A stretch of DNA of 64,000 bases, taken from contig NZ_CABJCG010000001.1 of the NCBI RefSeq assembly GCF_902364025.1, positions 186,001 to 250,000 on the forward strand, written 5' to 3'. Shown here piece after piece: positions 27,501 to 38,059 of the stretch. Each line of letters opens with the position of its first letter. The first letter of the stretch is position 1. The notes below the pieces were generated by a model, which saw only the letters and a list, made by a program, of their open reading frames with translations, was not told the origin of the DNA and searched no databases. Source of the stretch: Enterocloster lavalensis. Lineage in GTDB: Bacteria > Bacillota > Clostridia > Lachnospirales > Lachnospiraceae. The position numbers and the translations under genes were made by a program.

Positions 27501-28072
27501 ACGCGGATCAGGCTGGCCTGCTCGTCCTCCAGCTTCTTCTGGGCGATGGCCTTGCGCCGTTTGAACTTCACAATACCCGCCGCCTCGTCGAACAGCTCCC
27601 GGCGCTCCTCCGGCTTGCCGCTTAAGATCTTGTCGATCTGGCCCTGGCCGATGATGGAGTAGCCCTCCTTGCCGATGCCGGTGTCGTAAAACAGCTCGTT
27701 GATATCCTTTAAACGGCAGGCGCTGCCGTTGATCATATATTCGCTCTCGCCGGAGCGGTACAGGCGGCGGGAAACCGTCACCTGGTCGTAGTCGATGGCC
27801 AGCTGATGGTCCCCGTTATCCAGGGTGATGGCCACGTAGGCGAACCCCTGAGGCTTGCGCAGCTCCGTGCCGGAAAAGATCACGTCCTGCATGCTGGCGC
27901 CGCGCAGCTGCTTGATGCGCTGTTCGCCGAGCACCCAGCGCACCGCGTCGGCCACATTGCTTTTTCCGCTGCCGTTGGGGCCCACAATGCCGGTGATTCC
28001 GTTGTGGAACTCAAACACCAGCTTGTTCGCAAAGGATTTAAAACCCTGGATTTCGATACTTTTTAAATACAT
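24512..28072 (-). CDS. smc: Chromosome segregation protein SMC
   Basis: SMC forms the condensin ring (with ScpA and ScpB) that organises and segregates the chromosome. The 1186-residue protein has Walker A GPNGSGKSN at about 32-40. Two long coiled coils (about 170-500 and 670-1020) flank a hinge with the GGSIQNIVTD region, followed by the signature LSGGEKALTA and Walker B FCLLDEIEAALDD near the C-terminus. The length is typical. It lies between rnc and ftsY, a conserved Firmicute order. Confidence 0.98.
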   Translation of the reverse strand: MYLKSIEIQGFKSFANKLVFEFHNGITGIVGPNGSGKSNVADAVRWVLGEQRIKQLRGASMQDVIFSGTELRKPQGFAYVAITLDNGDHQLAIDYDQVTVSRRLYRSGESEYMINGSACRLKDINELFYDTGIGKEGYSIIGQGQIDKILSGKPEERRELFDEAAGIVKFKRRKAIAQKKLEDEQASLIRVNDILTELEKQVGPLERQSKAAREYLQLKETLKVCDANQFLMETEGIRRQLAEVAEKEKILTGDMEHTRRESDTLKEEYDRLEAALAQEDALMAGNRDELNRCTVENSSLEGRIGVLNEQIRTEEMNEAHINSRREAISGDLESRKTQLAGYEEQKEQMDVHAEAMAGRLDEAARLLESRDELIHRLEQEIESEKSAIINALNERAGLTARSQRYETMMEQVDLRRSEVTQKLLKFKSDESVQEEQIRQEEDALNAVERRIAESQEKSAQTEEELNQADQELRRLNRNLNDTQQQYHMSYTKLESLRNLAERYDGYGGSIRRVMEVRDRIRGIHGVVADLIHVPQKYEVAIETALGGSIQNIVTDSEETAKRLIEYLKKNKYGRATFLPLTAIGGRQTFSQESALKEPGVLGLASQLVEAEKQYDGLVRYLLGRVVVTDTIEHAIALARKYKYSLRIVTLEGELLSAGGSMTGGAFKNTSNLLGRRREIEELEEACKKALTQVESIQGDLNIQEGILQEKKEELEAVRSAIQKLYLEQNTLRMNLAQLEEKKAEIAGSYVDLERERGQLDEQVREISGSQAALKQETAALEEKNTLSGQAVEEKTAALEEAKSSRETCAAELAQIQVEAAELKQKLDFLQENVDRVRAEMRKLTAEYRDLEAGDRNAQGIIEARRQEIASLKEKIAGIAVHTKELEERLTAQTAKKEEMAGRQKGFFIRREELSARMSDLDKDMFRLQAQQEKLEERLEHSTTYMWNEYEMTFSSAEALRDEAYGSLSEVRRQIDDLKGRIKALGNVNVNAIEDYREVSERYEFMKTQHQDLVAAQAELEKIIVELDTGMRRQFQEKFGEIRAEFDKVFKELFGGGRGTLELMEDEDILEAGIQIIAQPPGKKLQNMMQLSGGEKALTAISLLFAIQNLKPSPFCLLDEIEAALDDSNVDRFAGYLHKLTRNTQFIVITHRRGTMVSADRLYGITMQEKGVSTLVSVNLIEDDLDK

Positions 28073-28086
28073 AATTCACCGTCGCT

Positions 28087-28785
28087 TTACTGTTTTTCTT
28101 CTTCCGCCTTGAGCTTTAAAATTCCGTTGTACGCGGCCACCTGTTCCGCCGCCTTCTTGGTCCGGCCCGTGCCGCGGCCGATCTCAGCGCCGCCGATGCG
28201 GGCGCAGACCTCGAAGCTCTTGTTGTGGTCCGGCCCCTCCTCCCGGAGGATCTCGTAGCTGAGCCCTTCCGAGGAGCGGCTCTGCACCATCTCCTGTAAG
28301 ATAGTCTTGCTATCATAAAAGAGCTGCTTGTGTTCAATATCGTTCAGGATAAAACGATGTATAAACTCTTTTGCATTAGCAAAACCACCGTCCAGGTAAA
28401 TCGCGCCGATCAGGGCTTCCATGGCGTCGCTGACAACGGAGTTGCGGCTGCGCCCTCCGGTCGCCTCCTCGCCCTTGCCCAGCAGCAGGTATTCCCCCAG
28501 GCTGATGTCGCCGGCGCAGTAGGCCAGAGTCGGCTCGCACACGATGCTGGCGCGGATCTTGGTCAGATCCCCCTCGGGCAGGTCCTCGTATTTGTGGTAT
28601 AAAAAGTCGCTGGTCACAATCTCCAGCACTGCATCTCCCAGAAATTCCAGACGTTCGTTGCAGCGGCTGTGGTTCCAGCGATGCTCATTGGCGTAGGAGC
28701 TGTGGGTCAGCGCCTGGACAAATAATCCGTGCTCCTTAAACTGATAGCAGATGGTCCGCTCCAGTTCCTGCAGATTTCGATTCAT
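28087..28785 (-). CDS. rnc: Ribonuclease III
   Basis: RNase III cuts double-stranded RNA, including rRNA precursors. The 232-residue product begins MNRNLQELERTICYQFK. It has the catalytic signature ERLEFLGDAVLE (45-56) and a C-terminal double-stranded-RNA-binding domain ending in GRTKKAAEQVAAYNGILKL. I chose ATG at 28785 (GAGAG nearby) over a TTG 33 bases upstream with no ribosome binding site. It is in the plsX-acpP-rnc-smc order. Confidence 0.97.
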   Translation of the reverse strand: MNRNLQELERTICYQFKEHGLFVQALTHSSYANEHRWNHSRCNERLEFLGDAVLEIVTSDFLYHKYEDLPEGDLTKIRASIVCEPTLAYCAGDISLGEYLLLGKGEEATGGRSRNSVVSDAMEALIGAIYLDGGFANAKEFIHRFILNDIEHKQLFYDSKTILQEMVQSRSSEGLSYEILREEGPDHNKSFEVCARIGGAEIGRGTGRTKKAAEQVAAYNGILKLKAEEEKQ

Positions 28786-28817
28786 GGTATTCACTCTCAC
28801 TTTCTGACTAACGCACA

Positions 28818-28842
28818 AAGGAGCTGCGTCCGACAGCCCCTT
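28818..28842 (-). terminator. Hairpin between acpP and rnc
   Basis: AAGGGGCTG pairs with CAGCTCCTT (9 bp, one G-T) around a TCGGACG loop. Only TTGTG follows on the minus strand. It may be a partial terminator or stabilise the abundant acpP mRNA. Confidence 0.45.
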
Positions 28843-28872
28843 CTAGCTTGAATGTAATGGGCATTGACCCCA

Positions 28873-29103
28873 TCAGTTTAACGCGTTCTTGATCTGCTCG
28901 ATGGCGTCCCCTACGGTCACGATCTGCTCGGCGGCCTCGTTGGGGATCTCGATGTCGAACTCTTCCTCGATTCCCATGATGATCTGGAAAATGTCCAGGG
29001 AATCAGCGCCTAAATCATCCACAAAGGTGGACTGCATGGTTACTTCCTCCGGCTCAATGTTCAGTACCTCCGCAATGATTGCCTGCAACTTTTCAAATTC
29101 CAT
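28873..29103 (-). CDS. acpP: Acyl carrier protein
   Basis: ACP carries the growing acyl chain in fatty acid synthesis on a phosphopantetheine arm. The 76-residue acidic protein has the attachment Ser35 in [13 protein letters not shown] and the usual helix blocks. GAGGAG lies upstream of ATG 29103. It stands between plsX and rnc, and the hairpin at 28818-28842 follows it. Confidence 0.98.
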   Translation of the reverse strand: MEFEKLQAIIAEVLNIEPEEVTMQSTFVDDLGADSLDIFQIIMGIEEEFDIEIPNEAAEQIVTVGDAIEQIKNALN

Positions 29104-29176
29104 CGTTTTTTTACACTCCTCTTTTTGATTTCTTGCTTTGATTGTGATTGCTTTTATTAAAATTTATGCTCCGCTT

Positions 29177-30190
29177 TTACTGCGGTATATCTTTCTGTGC
29201 GCCAAGGCTCTCGCGGATCTTCTCGTTGATGGCCTGCTCCTTGAACGTCACGCACTGAATGATCGAATTGCGCACCTCCGTGCGTTTGGCGTTGCCGTGG
29301 GTCTTCACCACCAGGCCGTTTAAGCCCAGAAGCGGCGCCCCGCCGTACTTGCTTGCGTCAAAGGACTTCAGGGTCTCCTTGATGGCCGGCTTGACCAAAA
29401 GCGCCCCGATCTTGCTGCGCAGATTCATCATCATGCCGCTCTTCACCTTCTTGATCAGCGTGTCGCCCAGACCCTCGTACAGTTTGAGGATCACGTTGCC
29501 CACAAATGCTTCGCTGACGATCACGTCCGCTCCGCCGTGGGGAATCTCACGGGCCTCGATGCTTCCGATAAAATTGATCCCCGGACACTCCTTTAAAAGC
29601 GGAAAGGTCTCCTTCACCAGGGCGTTGCCCTTCTCCTCCTCAGCGCCGATATTGACGATGGCCACCGTGGGGTTCTTGATGCCCAGCACGTGCTCCATGT
29701 AGATGGAACCCATCTGTGCAAACTGGACGAGATGGGACGAGCGCGCGTCCACATTGGCCCCGCAGTCGATCAGCAGGGACACTCCGCGCTCCGTGGGAAT
29801 GAGCGGCGCCAGCGGGGGGCGTTCCACTCCCTTGATCCGGCCCACGATCACCTGGCCGCCCACCAGGATCGCGCCTGAGCTTCCGGCGGAAACAAAGGCA
29901 TCGGCCTCCTTTTTCTTGACCATGTTCATTCCGATTACAATAGAGGAATCTTTTTTCCGGCGGATCGCGTTCACCGGCGGCTCCTCGGTGGCGATCGCCT
30001 CGGTGGCGTTCACCACCTGGATCTGCTCCTGATTGTAGGTGTATTTGGCTAATTCAGCCTTCACCAATTCCTCACGCCCGATCAATGCGACCTGGATTCC
30101 GGATTTCTCCCTGACTGCCTCCACGGCTCCTGCGACAATTTCACCGGGAGCGTTGTCGCCGCCCATGGCATCCACTGCTACCTTAATCAT
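29177..30190 (-). CDS. plsX: Phosphate acyltransferase PlsX
   Basis: PlsX makes acyl-phosphate from acyl-ACP, the donor used by PlsY to begin phospholipid synthesis. The 337-residue protein begins MIKVAVDAMGGDNAPGEIV and has FVSAGSSGAILVGG, LIDCGANVDA and VSEAFVGNVILK blocks. ATG 30190 is preceded by GGAAGGAG. A longer frame to 30229 adds residues just downstream of the promoter without a ribosome binding site. It is the first gene of the plsX-acpP-rnc-smc-ftsY unit and is divergent from rarA. Confidence 0.96.
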   Translation of the reverse strand: MIKVAVDAMGGDNAPGEIVAGAVEAVREKSGIQVALIGREELVKAELAKYTYNQEQIQVVNATEAIATEEPPVNAIRRKKDSSIVIGMNMVKKKEADAFVSAGSSGAILVGGQVIVGRIKGVERPPLAPLIPTERGVSLLIDCGANVDARSSHLVQFAQMGSIYMEHVLGIKNPTVAIVNIGAEEEKGNALVKETFPLLKECPGINFIGSIEAREIPHGGADVIVSEAFVGNVILKLYEGLGDTLIKKVKSGMMMNLRSKIGALLVKPAIKETLKSFDASKYGGAPLLGLNGLVVKTHGNAKRTEVRNSIIQCVTFKEQAINEKIRESLGAQKDIPQ

Positions 30191-30234
30191 AGCGTTCTCC
30201 TTCCGGACCGGGATTTCCCCCGCGTCCAAAATAT

Positions 30235-30263
30235 AATATACTAGATATCAATCTATAAATCAA
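30235..30263 (-). promoter_or_regulatory. Promoter of plsX
   Basis: TTGATT (30258-30263) and TATATT (30235-30240) on the minus strand, 17 bp apart, in an AT-rich patch. No FapR-like operator was recognised nearby. Confidence 0.6.
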
Positions 30264-30332
30264 TAGTTTTTGTATATCTTTCCAGCTGCCTTAAAATGTG
30301 CTCTCCGCGCGGGGAAAACAGGGCCAAAACAG

Positions 30333-30361
30333 TTGAAGCTCCGCCTGCGCCGTGGTAAACT
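30333..30361 (+). promoter_or_regulatory. Promoter of rarA
   Basis: TTGAAG (30333-30338) and TAAACT (30356-30361), spacer 17 bp, about 30 bp before the first possible rarA start. Confidence 0.55.
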
Positions 30362-30391
30362 GGAAAGCAGCCGGTATATCGAAATTTTACC

Positions 30392-31741
30392 ATGAAAGGA
30401 ATGGCGGATTATATGGAAATGGAACAACTCTCCCTTTTTGACGACCGAACCACCACAGCCCCCCTGGCCAGCCGTCTGCGCCCGGAAACGCTGGACGAGT
30501 TCGTGGGCCAGAACCAGCTTCTGGGGGAGGGGAAGATCCTGCGTCAGATCATCGATCAGGACAACATCCCCTCCATGATTTTCTGGGGCCCTCCCGGGGT
30601 GGGGAAAACCACCCTCGCCAGCATCATCGCCAAGCGTACCCACGCGGAATTTATCAATTTCAGCGCCGTCACCAGCGGAATCAAGGAAATCAAGGAGGTG
30701 ATGGCCCGGGCCGAACAGGGGCGCCGCATGGGCAAGCGGACCGTGGTATTTGTGGACGAGATCCACCGCTTCAACAAAGCCCAGCAGGATGCCTTTCTCC
30801 CCTATGTGGAGAAGGGGAGCATCATACTCATCGGCGCCACCACGGAGAATCCCTCCTTTGAGATCAACGCCGCTCTGCTCTCCCGCTGCCGCGTCTTTGT
30901 GCTCCAGGGCCTTGGGGAGGAGGACCTGACCAGACTTCTGAAAAACGCCCTCCAAAGTCCCAGGGGCTTCGGCTACTTGAACGTCGATATCTCCGACGCC
31001 ATGCTGGGGGCCATCGCCAGATTCTCCGGCGGGGATGCCCGCACCGCCCTGAACATTCTGGAGATGGCGGTGTCCAACGGCGAGATCAGCGCCGAAAAGA
31101 CCACCGTGACTCCGGAGATTCTGGAGCAGTGCATGAGCCGCAAATCCCTGCTCTACGACAAGAACGGCGAGGAGCATTACAACCTGATCTCCGCCCTGCA
31201 CAAATCCATGCGTAACAGCGACCCGGATGCGGCGGTCTACTGGCTGTCCCGGATGCTGGAGGCGGGCGAGGATCCGCTCTACATCGCCAGGCGGCTGATC
31301 CGCTTTGCCAGCGAGGACGTGGGTCTGGCGGACAACAGCGCCCTGTCCCTGGCCGTCTCCGCCTATCAGGCCTGCCATTTTCTGGGAATGCCTGAGTGCA
31401 ATCTGAATCTGGCCCAGACGGTGATCTATCTGTCCCTGGCGCCGCGGTCCAACTCCGTCTACATGGCCTACGAGCACGCCAAGGCCGACGCCTTAAACAT
31501 GCTGTCCGAGCCGGTGCCCCTGGTGATCCGCAACGCTCCCACCGGGCTGATGAAACAGCTGCGCTACGGCGAGGGTTATGTGTATGCCCACGACACGGAG
31601 GAAAAGATCGCGCATATGGAATGCCTGCCGGAGTCCCTGAAGGGGAAGCGCTACTATCTGCCCACGGAGAACGGAGCCGAGGCTGCGGCGAAGGAGCGCC
31701 TGGAAGAAGTGTTTCGCTTTAAAAACAGCGGGGAGCGGTAA
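30392..31741 (+). CDS. rarA: Replication-associated recombination protein RarA
   Basis: RarA (MgsA) is an AAA+ ATPase acting at stalled forks, related to clamp loaders. The 449-residue protein has Walker A GPPGVGKTT, Walker B VVFVDEIHRF, sensor GATTENPSF and the C-terminal RarA oligomerisation block with AYQACHFLGMPE and YVYAHD. The start is uncertain: ATG 30392 has no clear ribosome binding site, while ATG 30413 is 12 bases after AAAGGA. It is transcribed alone and is followed by a strong terminator. Confidence 0.95.
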   Translation: MKGMADYMEMEQLSLFDDRTTTAPLASRLRPETLDEFVGQNQLLGEGKILRQIIDQDNIPSMIFWGPPGVGKTTLASIIAKRTHAEFINFSAVTSGIKEIKEVMARAEQGRRMGKRTVVFVDEIHRFNKAQQDAFLPYVEKGSIILIGATTENPSFEINAALLSRCRVFVLQGLGEEDLTRLLKNALQSPRGFGYLNVDISDAMLGAIARFSGGDARTALNILEMAVSNGEISAEKTTVTPEILEQCMSRKSLLYDKNGEEHYNLISALHKSMRNSDPDAAVYWLSRMLEAGEDPLYIARRLIRFASEDVGLADNSALSLAVSAYQACHFLGMPECNLNLAQTVIYLSLAPRSNSVYMAYEHAKADALNMLSEPVPLVIRNAPTGLMKQLRYGEGYVYAHDTEEKIAHMECLPESLKGKRYYLPTENGAEAAAKERLEEVFRFKNSGER

Positions 31742-31774
31742 TTCCTTCCTATGATAGAGTGATATAGAACATTT

Positions 31775-31808
31775 GCGGCGTGGAGGCTCAGGCTTCCACG
31801 CCGCTTTT
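31775..31808 (+). terminator. Terminator after rarA
   Basis: GCGGCGTGGA pairs with TCCACGCCGC (10 bp) and is followed by TTTT. It sits 34 bp after the rarA stop. Confidence 0.82.
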
Positions 31809-31831
31809 GCGATTTACCCCGGACGGGTCCG

Positions 31832-34648
<2,817 letters not shown>

Positions 34649-34667
34649 ATTCGATCTCCTTAGTAAT

Positions 34668-34681
34668 ACCGCAGCTGCGGT
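34668..34681 (-). other. 14-bp palindrome beside the kinase ribosome binding site
   Basis: ACCGCAGCTGCGGT is an exact palindrome immediately upstream of the AAGGAG of the hybrid kinase gene. In RNA it could fold as a small hairpin or intermolecular dimer that affects translation; as DNA it could be an operator. Confidence 0.4.
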
Positions 34682-34688
34682 TTGTGAC

Positions 34689-34727
34689 AAAGAAAACGCA
34701 CCGGAAACCGTATCGACATCCGGTGCG
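34689..34727 (-). terminator. Terminator-like hairpin in the leader of the hybrid kinase
   Basis: On the minus strand CGCACCGGA pairs with TCCGGTGCG (9 bp) and is followed by TTTTCTTT. It lies between the predicted promoter (34739-34767) and the start codon at 34648, so it would act as an attenuator. Confidence 0.65.
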
Positions 34728-34738
34728 CTGTTATGACT

Positions 34739-34767
34739 ATATTAACGCATATGGCGGAAATTGACAA
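34739..34767 (-). promoter_or_regulatory. Promoter of the hybrid kinase
   Basis: TTGTCA (34762-34767) and TAATAT (34739-34744) on the minus strand with a 17-bp spacer. Transcription should begin near 34732, just before the leader hairpin. Confidence 0.7.
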
Positions 34768-34864
34768 GGAATTTTGTGATTCCGCTTAAATCACCGCTGA
34801 TGTTCCGCCCCGCTCTCTGAAGCGCTCTGTGGCAGGGGGATTTTCCGTTTATGCCGTAAATCCA

Positions 34865-34894
34865 TTGGTCAATTCCGAAAACATGTGGTAGAAT
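34865..34894 (+). promoter_or_regulatory. Promoter of the GGDEF/EAL gene
   Basis: TTGGTC (34865-34870) and TAGAAT (34889-34894), spacer 18 bp. The start near 34901 rules out the GTG at 34885 and supports ATG 35002. Between 34768 and 34864 I see nothing recognisable. Confidence 0.6.
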
Positions 34895-35001
34895 GGACTA
34901 TATTACATACGGCATGGACCAGGAATAAGCGGGATTTTCCGCGGGCGGATCGAACGGTCCGCTTGACGGCGTTTGTTCCTCCATGGGAAAAGACGGTCGA
35001 T

Positions 35002-38000
35002 ATGAACAAAATTTGGGAAGCGTTTGAAAATCTCCAGGAAATTGTTTATGTGGTAGATGCCAAAGAATATGATCTGGTTTATATGAACCAGCTTGCCAGA
35101 AGCACGTTTAACTGTTCGCGGACCGAGGATTACCGCGGGCGGAAATGCTATGAGCTTCTGCAGGGACTGCCTGAGCCCTGCAGATTTTGCAGCGATGCCC
35201 GCGGTAAGGGTACCTATGCCCTGAAGGAAACCCTGATCGAACAGGATGGCCGGACCTACCGCCTTGAGACGGCGGTGGATATCGCGGGGCAGGAAGAAGC
35301 AGAGCACAGTCTTTTCCTACTTTTGGAAAATGAGGCCATTGTCAACGAGTGCCTGCGGCGCACGCTGGCGGATGAAGATGCGGGGGAAGCGTTAGAAGAG
35401 CTGATCTCCTATCTGGGGGACAGGCTGGAATGTGACCGGGCTTACATCTTTGAGGAGCTCAGGGCCGGACGCATCTGCAACACCTACGAGTGGTGCGCTC
35501 CGTCCGCCTCCTCCGAAAAGGCCAGCTTTCAGTATGCCACCTGGAATACCGTGGAGCCGTGGCTGCCCGTCTTTGAGCGGGATCAGTGCGTTGTGGTGGA
35601 GGATGTGGAGGAATTAAAGGACATCAATCCCCTGGAATATAACTGGCTCAAAGCCCAGGATACGAAAACAGCGGTCGTCTGCCCGCTGTTTGACGGCGGA
35701 AAGCTGATGGGGTTCTGCGGGGTGGACAACCCGCCCAGGGAGCGGGTCCGGCATATCTCCGCCATGCTCCAGGTCATCCGTCATTTTATTGTCGTTCTCA
35801 TGAAACGGCGGGATAAGGTCCGCCGCCTGCGCCATATGAGCTTTCACGACCCGCTCACCGGCGTGCTGAACCGCTATGCCATGGAGGAAATGATCGCCAG
35901 CCAGACCGGGACCCGCCCGCTCGGGGTGGTCTACTGCGATATCTCCGGCCTGAAAACAATCAACGACAGCCAGGGGCATGCCCAGGGCGACCAGATGATC
36001 TTAAGCGCCAGCCAGCTTTTGGCGGAGCACTTCCCCGCCGGGCTGGTCTACCGCATCGGCGGAGACGAATTCCTGGCAGTCTGCTTTGACGACAGCCGGG
36101 AGAGCTTTCAGGGGCAGGTGGACCGGCTTTTGGAGCAGCTGCAAAAAAACAACGCCCATCTGGCGGTGGGCGCCGTCTGGTCTGAGGACGGGAGTACCAA
36201 AATCAAAGAGCTGGCCCGGCAGGCGGAAAACGAGATGTACCGCAACAAGCAGCAATACTATCTCAGCCGGCAGCAGCCGCAGAATGCGCCATGTCACGGG
36301 CCTGGCTGCGCCAGAACAAAGCAGCCGGAACGGGACCCCGAGACGCCCTTTCAGGCGTTTATCCACAACAATTATTACGACGCCGAGGCGTTTTTCCAGT
36401 CGGTGGCCATCCCCGAGGCGCCCTACTACCTGTATTTCGGCGATCTTCAGAACAACCTGTACTACATCTCCGACAATATGCGGGACGATTTCGGTTTTCC
36501 CAGCAATGTGGTCTACGATCTCATTGAAAAATGGGGGGCCATGATCGGGGATCCCCAGGACCGGATTCTTTACCAGCAGGACCTGCGCCAGATGCTGGAG
36601 CACAAGAAGGACATTCACAGCCTGCGCTACCGCGTCACGGACAGGCGGGGATACTCCGTCTGGGTTCACTGCCGCGGCATCATCCGGTGGTCGGAGGACC
36701 GGACCACTCCCCTGTTCTTTTCCGGCTGCGTCTCACGGCTGGAGAGCAACTTTGCCATGGATGCGACCACCGGATTTCTGCGGGAGCGGGCGGCGTTAAA
36801 CGAGCTGGTGACCTTGAGCTCCAGAAATACCCCCGCTCTGGTGATCAGCTTCGGCCTGAACCATTTCACCTACATCAACGAATCCAAGGGACGGATGGAG
36901 GGCGACCGGATCCTGCGGGATATCGCCAACACGCTGGAGGAGGAGCTTGGCACCATGTTCACCTTCTACCGCCTGGACGGCATCCGTTTCATGGCGATCT
37001 CCAGACGCACAAACGGCTGGGATCCCGGCGAGGCGGTAGCCGGCATCCGCAGAATCATCAACCTGGTTTATTCCAGGGAGCGGATAACCGCCAAACGGGC
37101 CGCCTCCTTCGGCGTGCAGTCCTTTCCGCAGGGCGGCCGCCTGCCCCAGGAGATTTTGGAAAATGCCATCACATTGATCAACGTGGCGAAGCTCAACCAG
37201 GACCTGGAGTACAGCGAGTTTTCCTCGGACCTGATCGCCAGGCAGCGGGAGCGCTCCAACATGGCGCTGGTCTTAAGCGAAAGCGTGGAAAAGGGCTGCG
37301 AGGGTTTCCGCGTGGTGGTGCAGCCCATCGTCTCCCGGGACAGCGGCGAGATCATCGGCGGCGAAACGCTGCTGCGCTGGAGGTATCTGGATCAGGACGT
37401 CTCTCCCGCCGTGTTCATCCCCCTGTTGGAGGAGACGCAGATGATCAAGGTGGTGGGAAAATGGGTATTTGAGCAGGCGGTGCGCATCTGCAGCCGCGTG
37501 ATCCCCTGCCGGCCGGATTTCCTGCTGTCCTTTAACGTCAGTTATTTGCAGGTTCTGGACGACAGCTTCCTGCCCTTTATGCAGCAGACGCTAAAAGAAA
37601 GCGGGCTTCCCGGACGCCACCTGATGCTGGAGCTGACGGAAACCCACTTCGACGAGATGCCAAAACGCCTTCACGAGTTTGTGAACCAATGCCACGAGAT
37701 GGGCATCAAATTCGCCCTGGACGATTTCGGAAACGGCTTCTCCTCCCTGCAGATGCTGTTTAAATATCCGGTCAATGTAATCAAACTGGACCGCACGCTG
37801 ATGAACCAGATCACCCACTCCCCGGAAAACCTGGACTTCATCATGAGCATCGTCTACGCCTGCCACCGCTCCGGCAAGCAGGTGTGCGTGGAAGGGGTGG
37901 AGACGGAGGATGAGCTGGCCGCGGTGCGCCAGACCGACTGCGACATGATTCAGGGCTTTTATTTCTACCGCCCCATCGAGGCCGGGGAGTTCTACCGCTG

Positions 38001-38025
38001 CATCGGGGCGGACCGGCCGGTTTGA
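35002..38025 (+). CDS. PAS-GAF-GGDEF-PAS-GGDEF*-EAL c-di-GMP protein
   Basis: This 1007-residue soluble protein probably makes and/or breaks cyclic di-GMP. Domains in order: PAS-like (1-105, with Cys49, Cys60 and Cys63 in PCRFCSD), GAF (about 110-265), GGDEF (275-420; DPLTG and intact RIGGDEF at 351-357), PAS-like (about 455-585), a degenerate GGDEF (590-745; YRLDGIRF replaces the signature) and EAL (755-1000). The EAL domain has ETLLRW (788-793), NVSYLQ, ELTET, DDFGNGFSS, IKLDR and VEGVET, so its catalytic residues look intact. No RxxD inhibitory site precedes GGDEF. ATG 35002 agrees with the promoter position. It stands alone, divergent from the hybrid kinase. Confidence 0.93.
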   Translation: MNKIWEAFENLQEIVYVVDAKEYDLVYMNQLARSTFNCSRTEDYRGRKCYELLQGLPEPCRFCSDARGKGTYALKETLIEQDGRTYRLETAVDIAGQEEAEHSLFLLLENEAIVNECLRRTLADEDAGEALEELISYLGDRLECDRAYIFEELRAGRICNTYEWCAPSASSEKASFQYATWNTVEPWLPVFERDQCVVVEDVEELKDINPLEYNWLKAQDTKTAVVCPLFDGGKLMGFCGVDNPPRERVRHISAMLQVIRHFIVVLMKRRDKVRRLRHMSFHDPLTGVLNRYAMEEMIASQTGTRPLGVVYCDISGLKTINDSQGHAQGDQMILSASQLLAEHFPAGLVYRIGGDEFLAVCFDDSRESFQGQVDRLLEQLQKNNAHLAVGAVWSEDGSTKIKELARQAENEMYRNKQQYYLSRQQPQNAPCHGPGCARTKQPERDPETPFQAFIHNNYYDAEAFFQSVAIPEAPYYLYFGDLQNNLYYISDNMRDDFGFPSNVVYDLIEKWGAMIGDPQDRILYQQDLRQMLEHKKDIHSLRYRVTDRRGYSVWVHCRGIIRWSEDRTTPLFFSGCVSRLESNFAMDATTGFLRERAALNELVTLSSRNTPALVISFGLNHFTYINESKGRMEGDRILRDIANTLEEELGTMFTFYRLDGIRFMAISRRTNGWDPGEAVAGIRRIINLVYSRERITAKRAASFGVQSFPQGGRLPQEILENAITLINVAKLNQDLEYSEFSSDLIARQRERSNMALVLSESVEKGCEGFRVVVQPIVSRDSGEIIGGETLLRWRYLDQDVSPAVFIPLLEETQMIKVVGKWVFEQAVRICSRVIPCRPDFLLSFNVSYLQVLDDSFLPFMQQTLKESGLPGRHLMLELTETHFDEMPKRLHEFVNQCHEMGIKFALDDFGNGFSSLQMLFKYPVNVIKLDRTLMNQITHSPENLDFIMSIVYACHRSGKQVCVEGVETEDELAAVRQTDCDMIQGFYFYRPIEAGEFYRCIGADRPV

Positions 38026-38059
38026 CCGAACCAAAGGGAGAGACGAAAACGCGCGCTTC

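Noticed and set aside
30260..31477. A 405-codon minus-strand frame opposite rarA
   Set aside because: It is antisense to the RarA motifs and crosses the rarA and plsX promoters; no family features were seen.
34649..35001. c-di-GMP riboswitch (GEMM) sought before the GGDEF/EAL gene and other surface genes
   Set aside because: None of the characteristic conserved loops was recognised; only simple hairpins are present.
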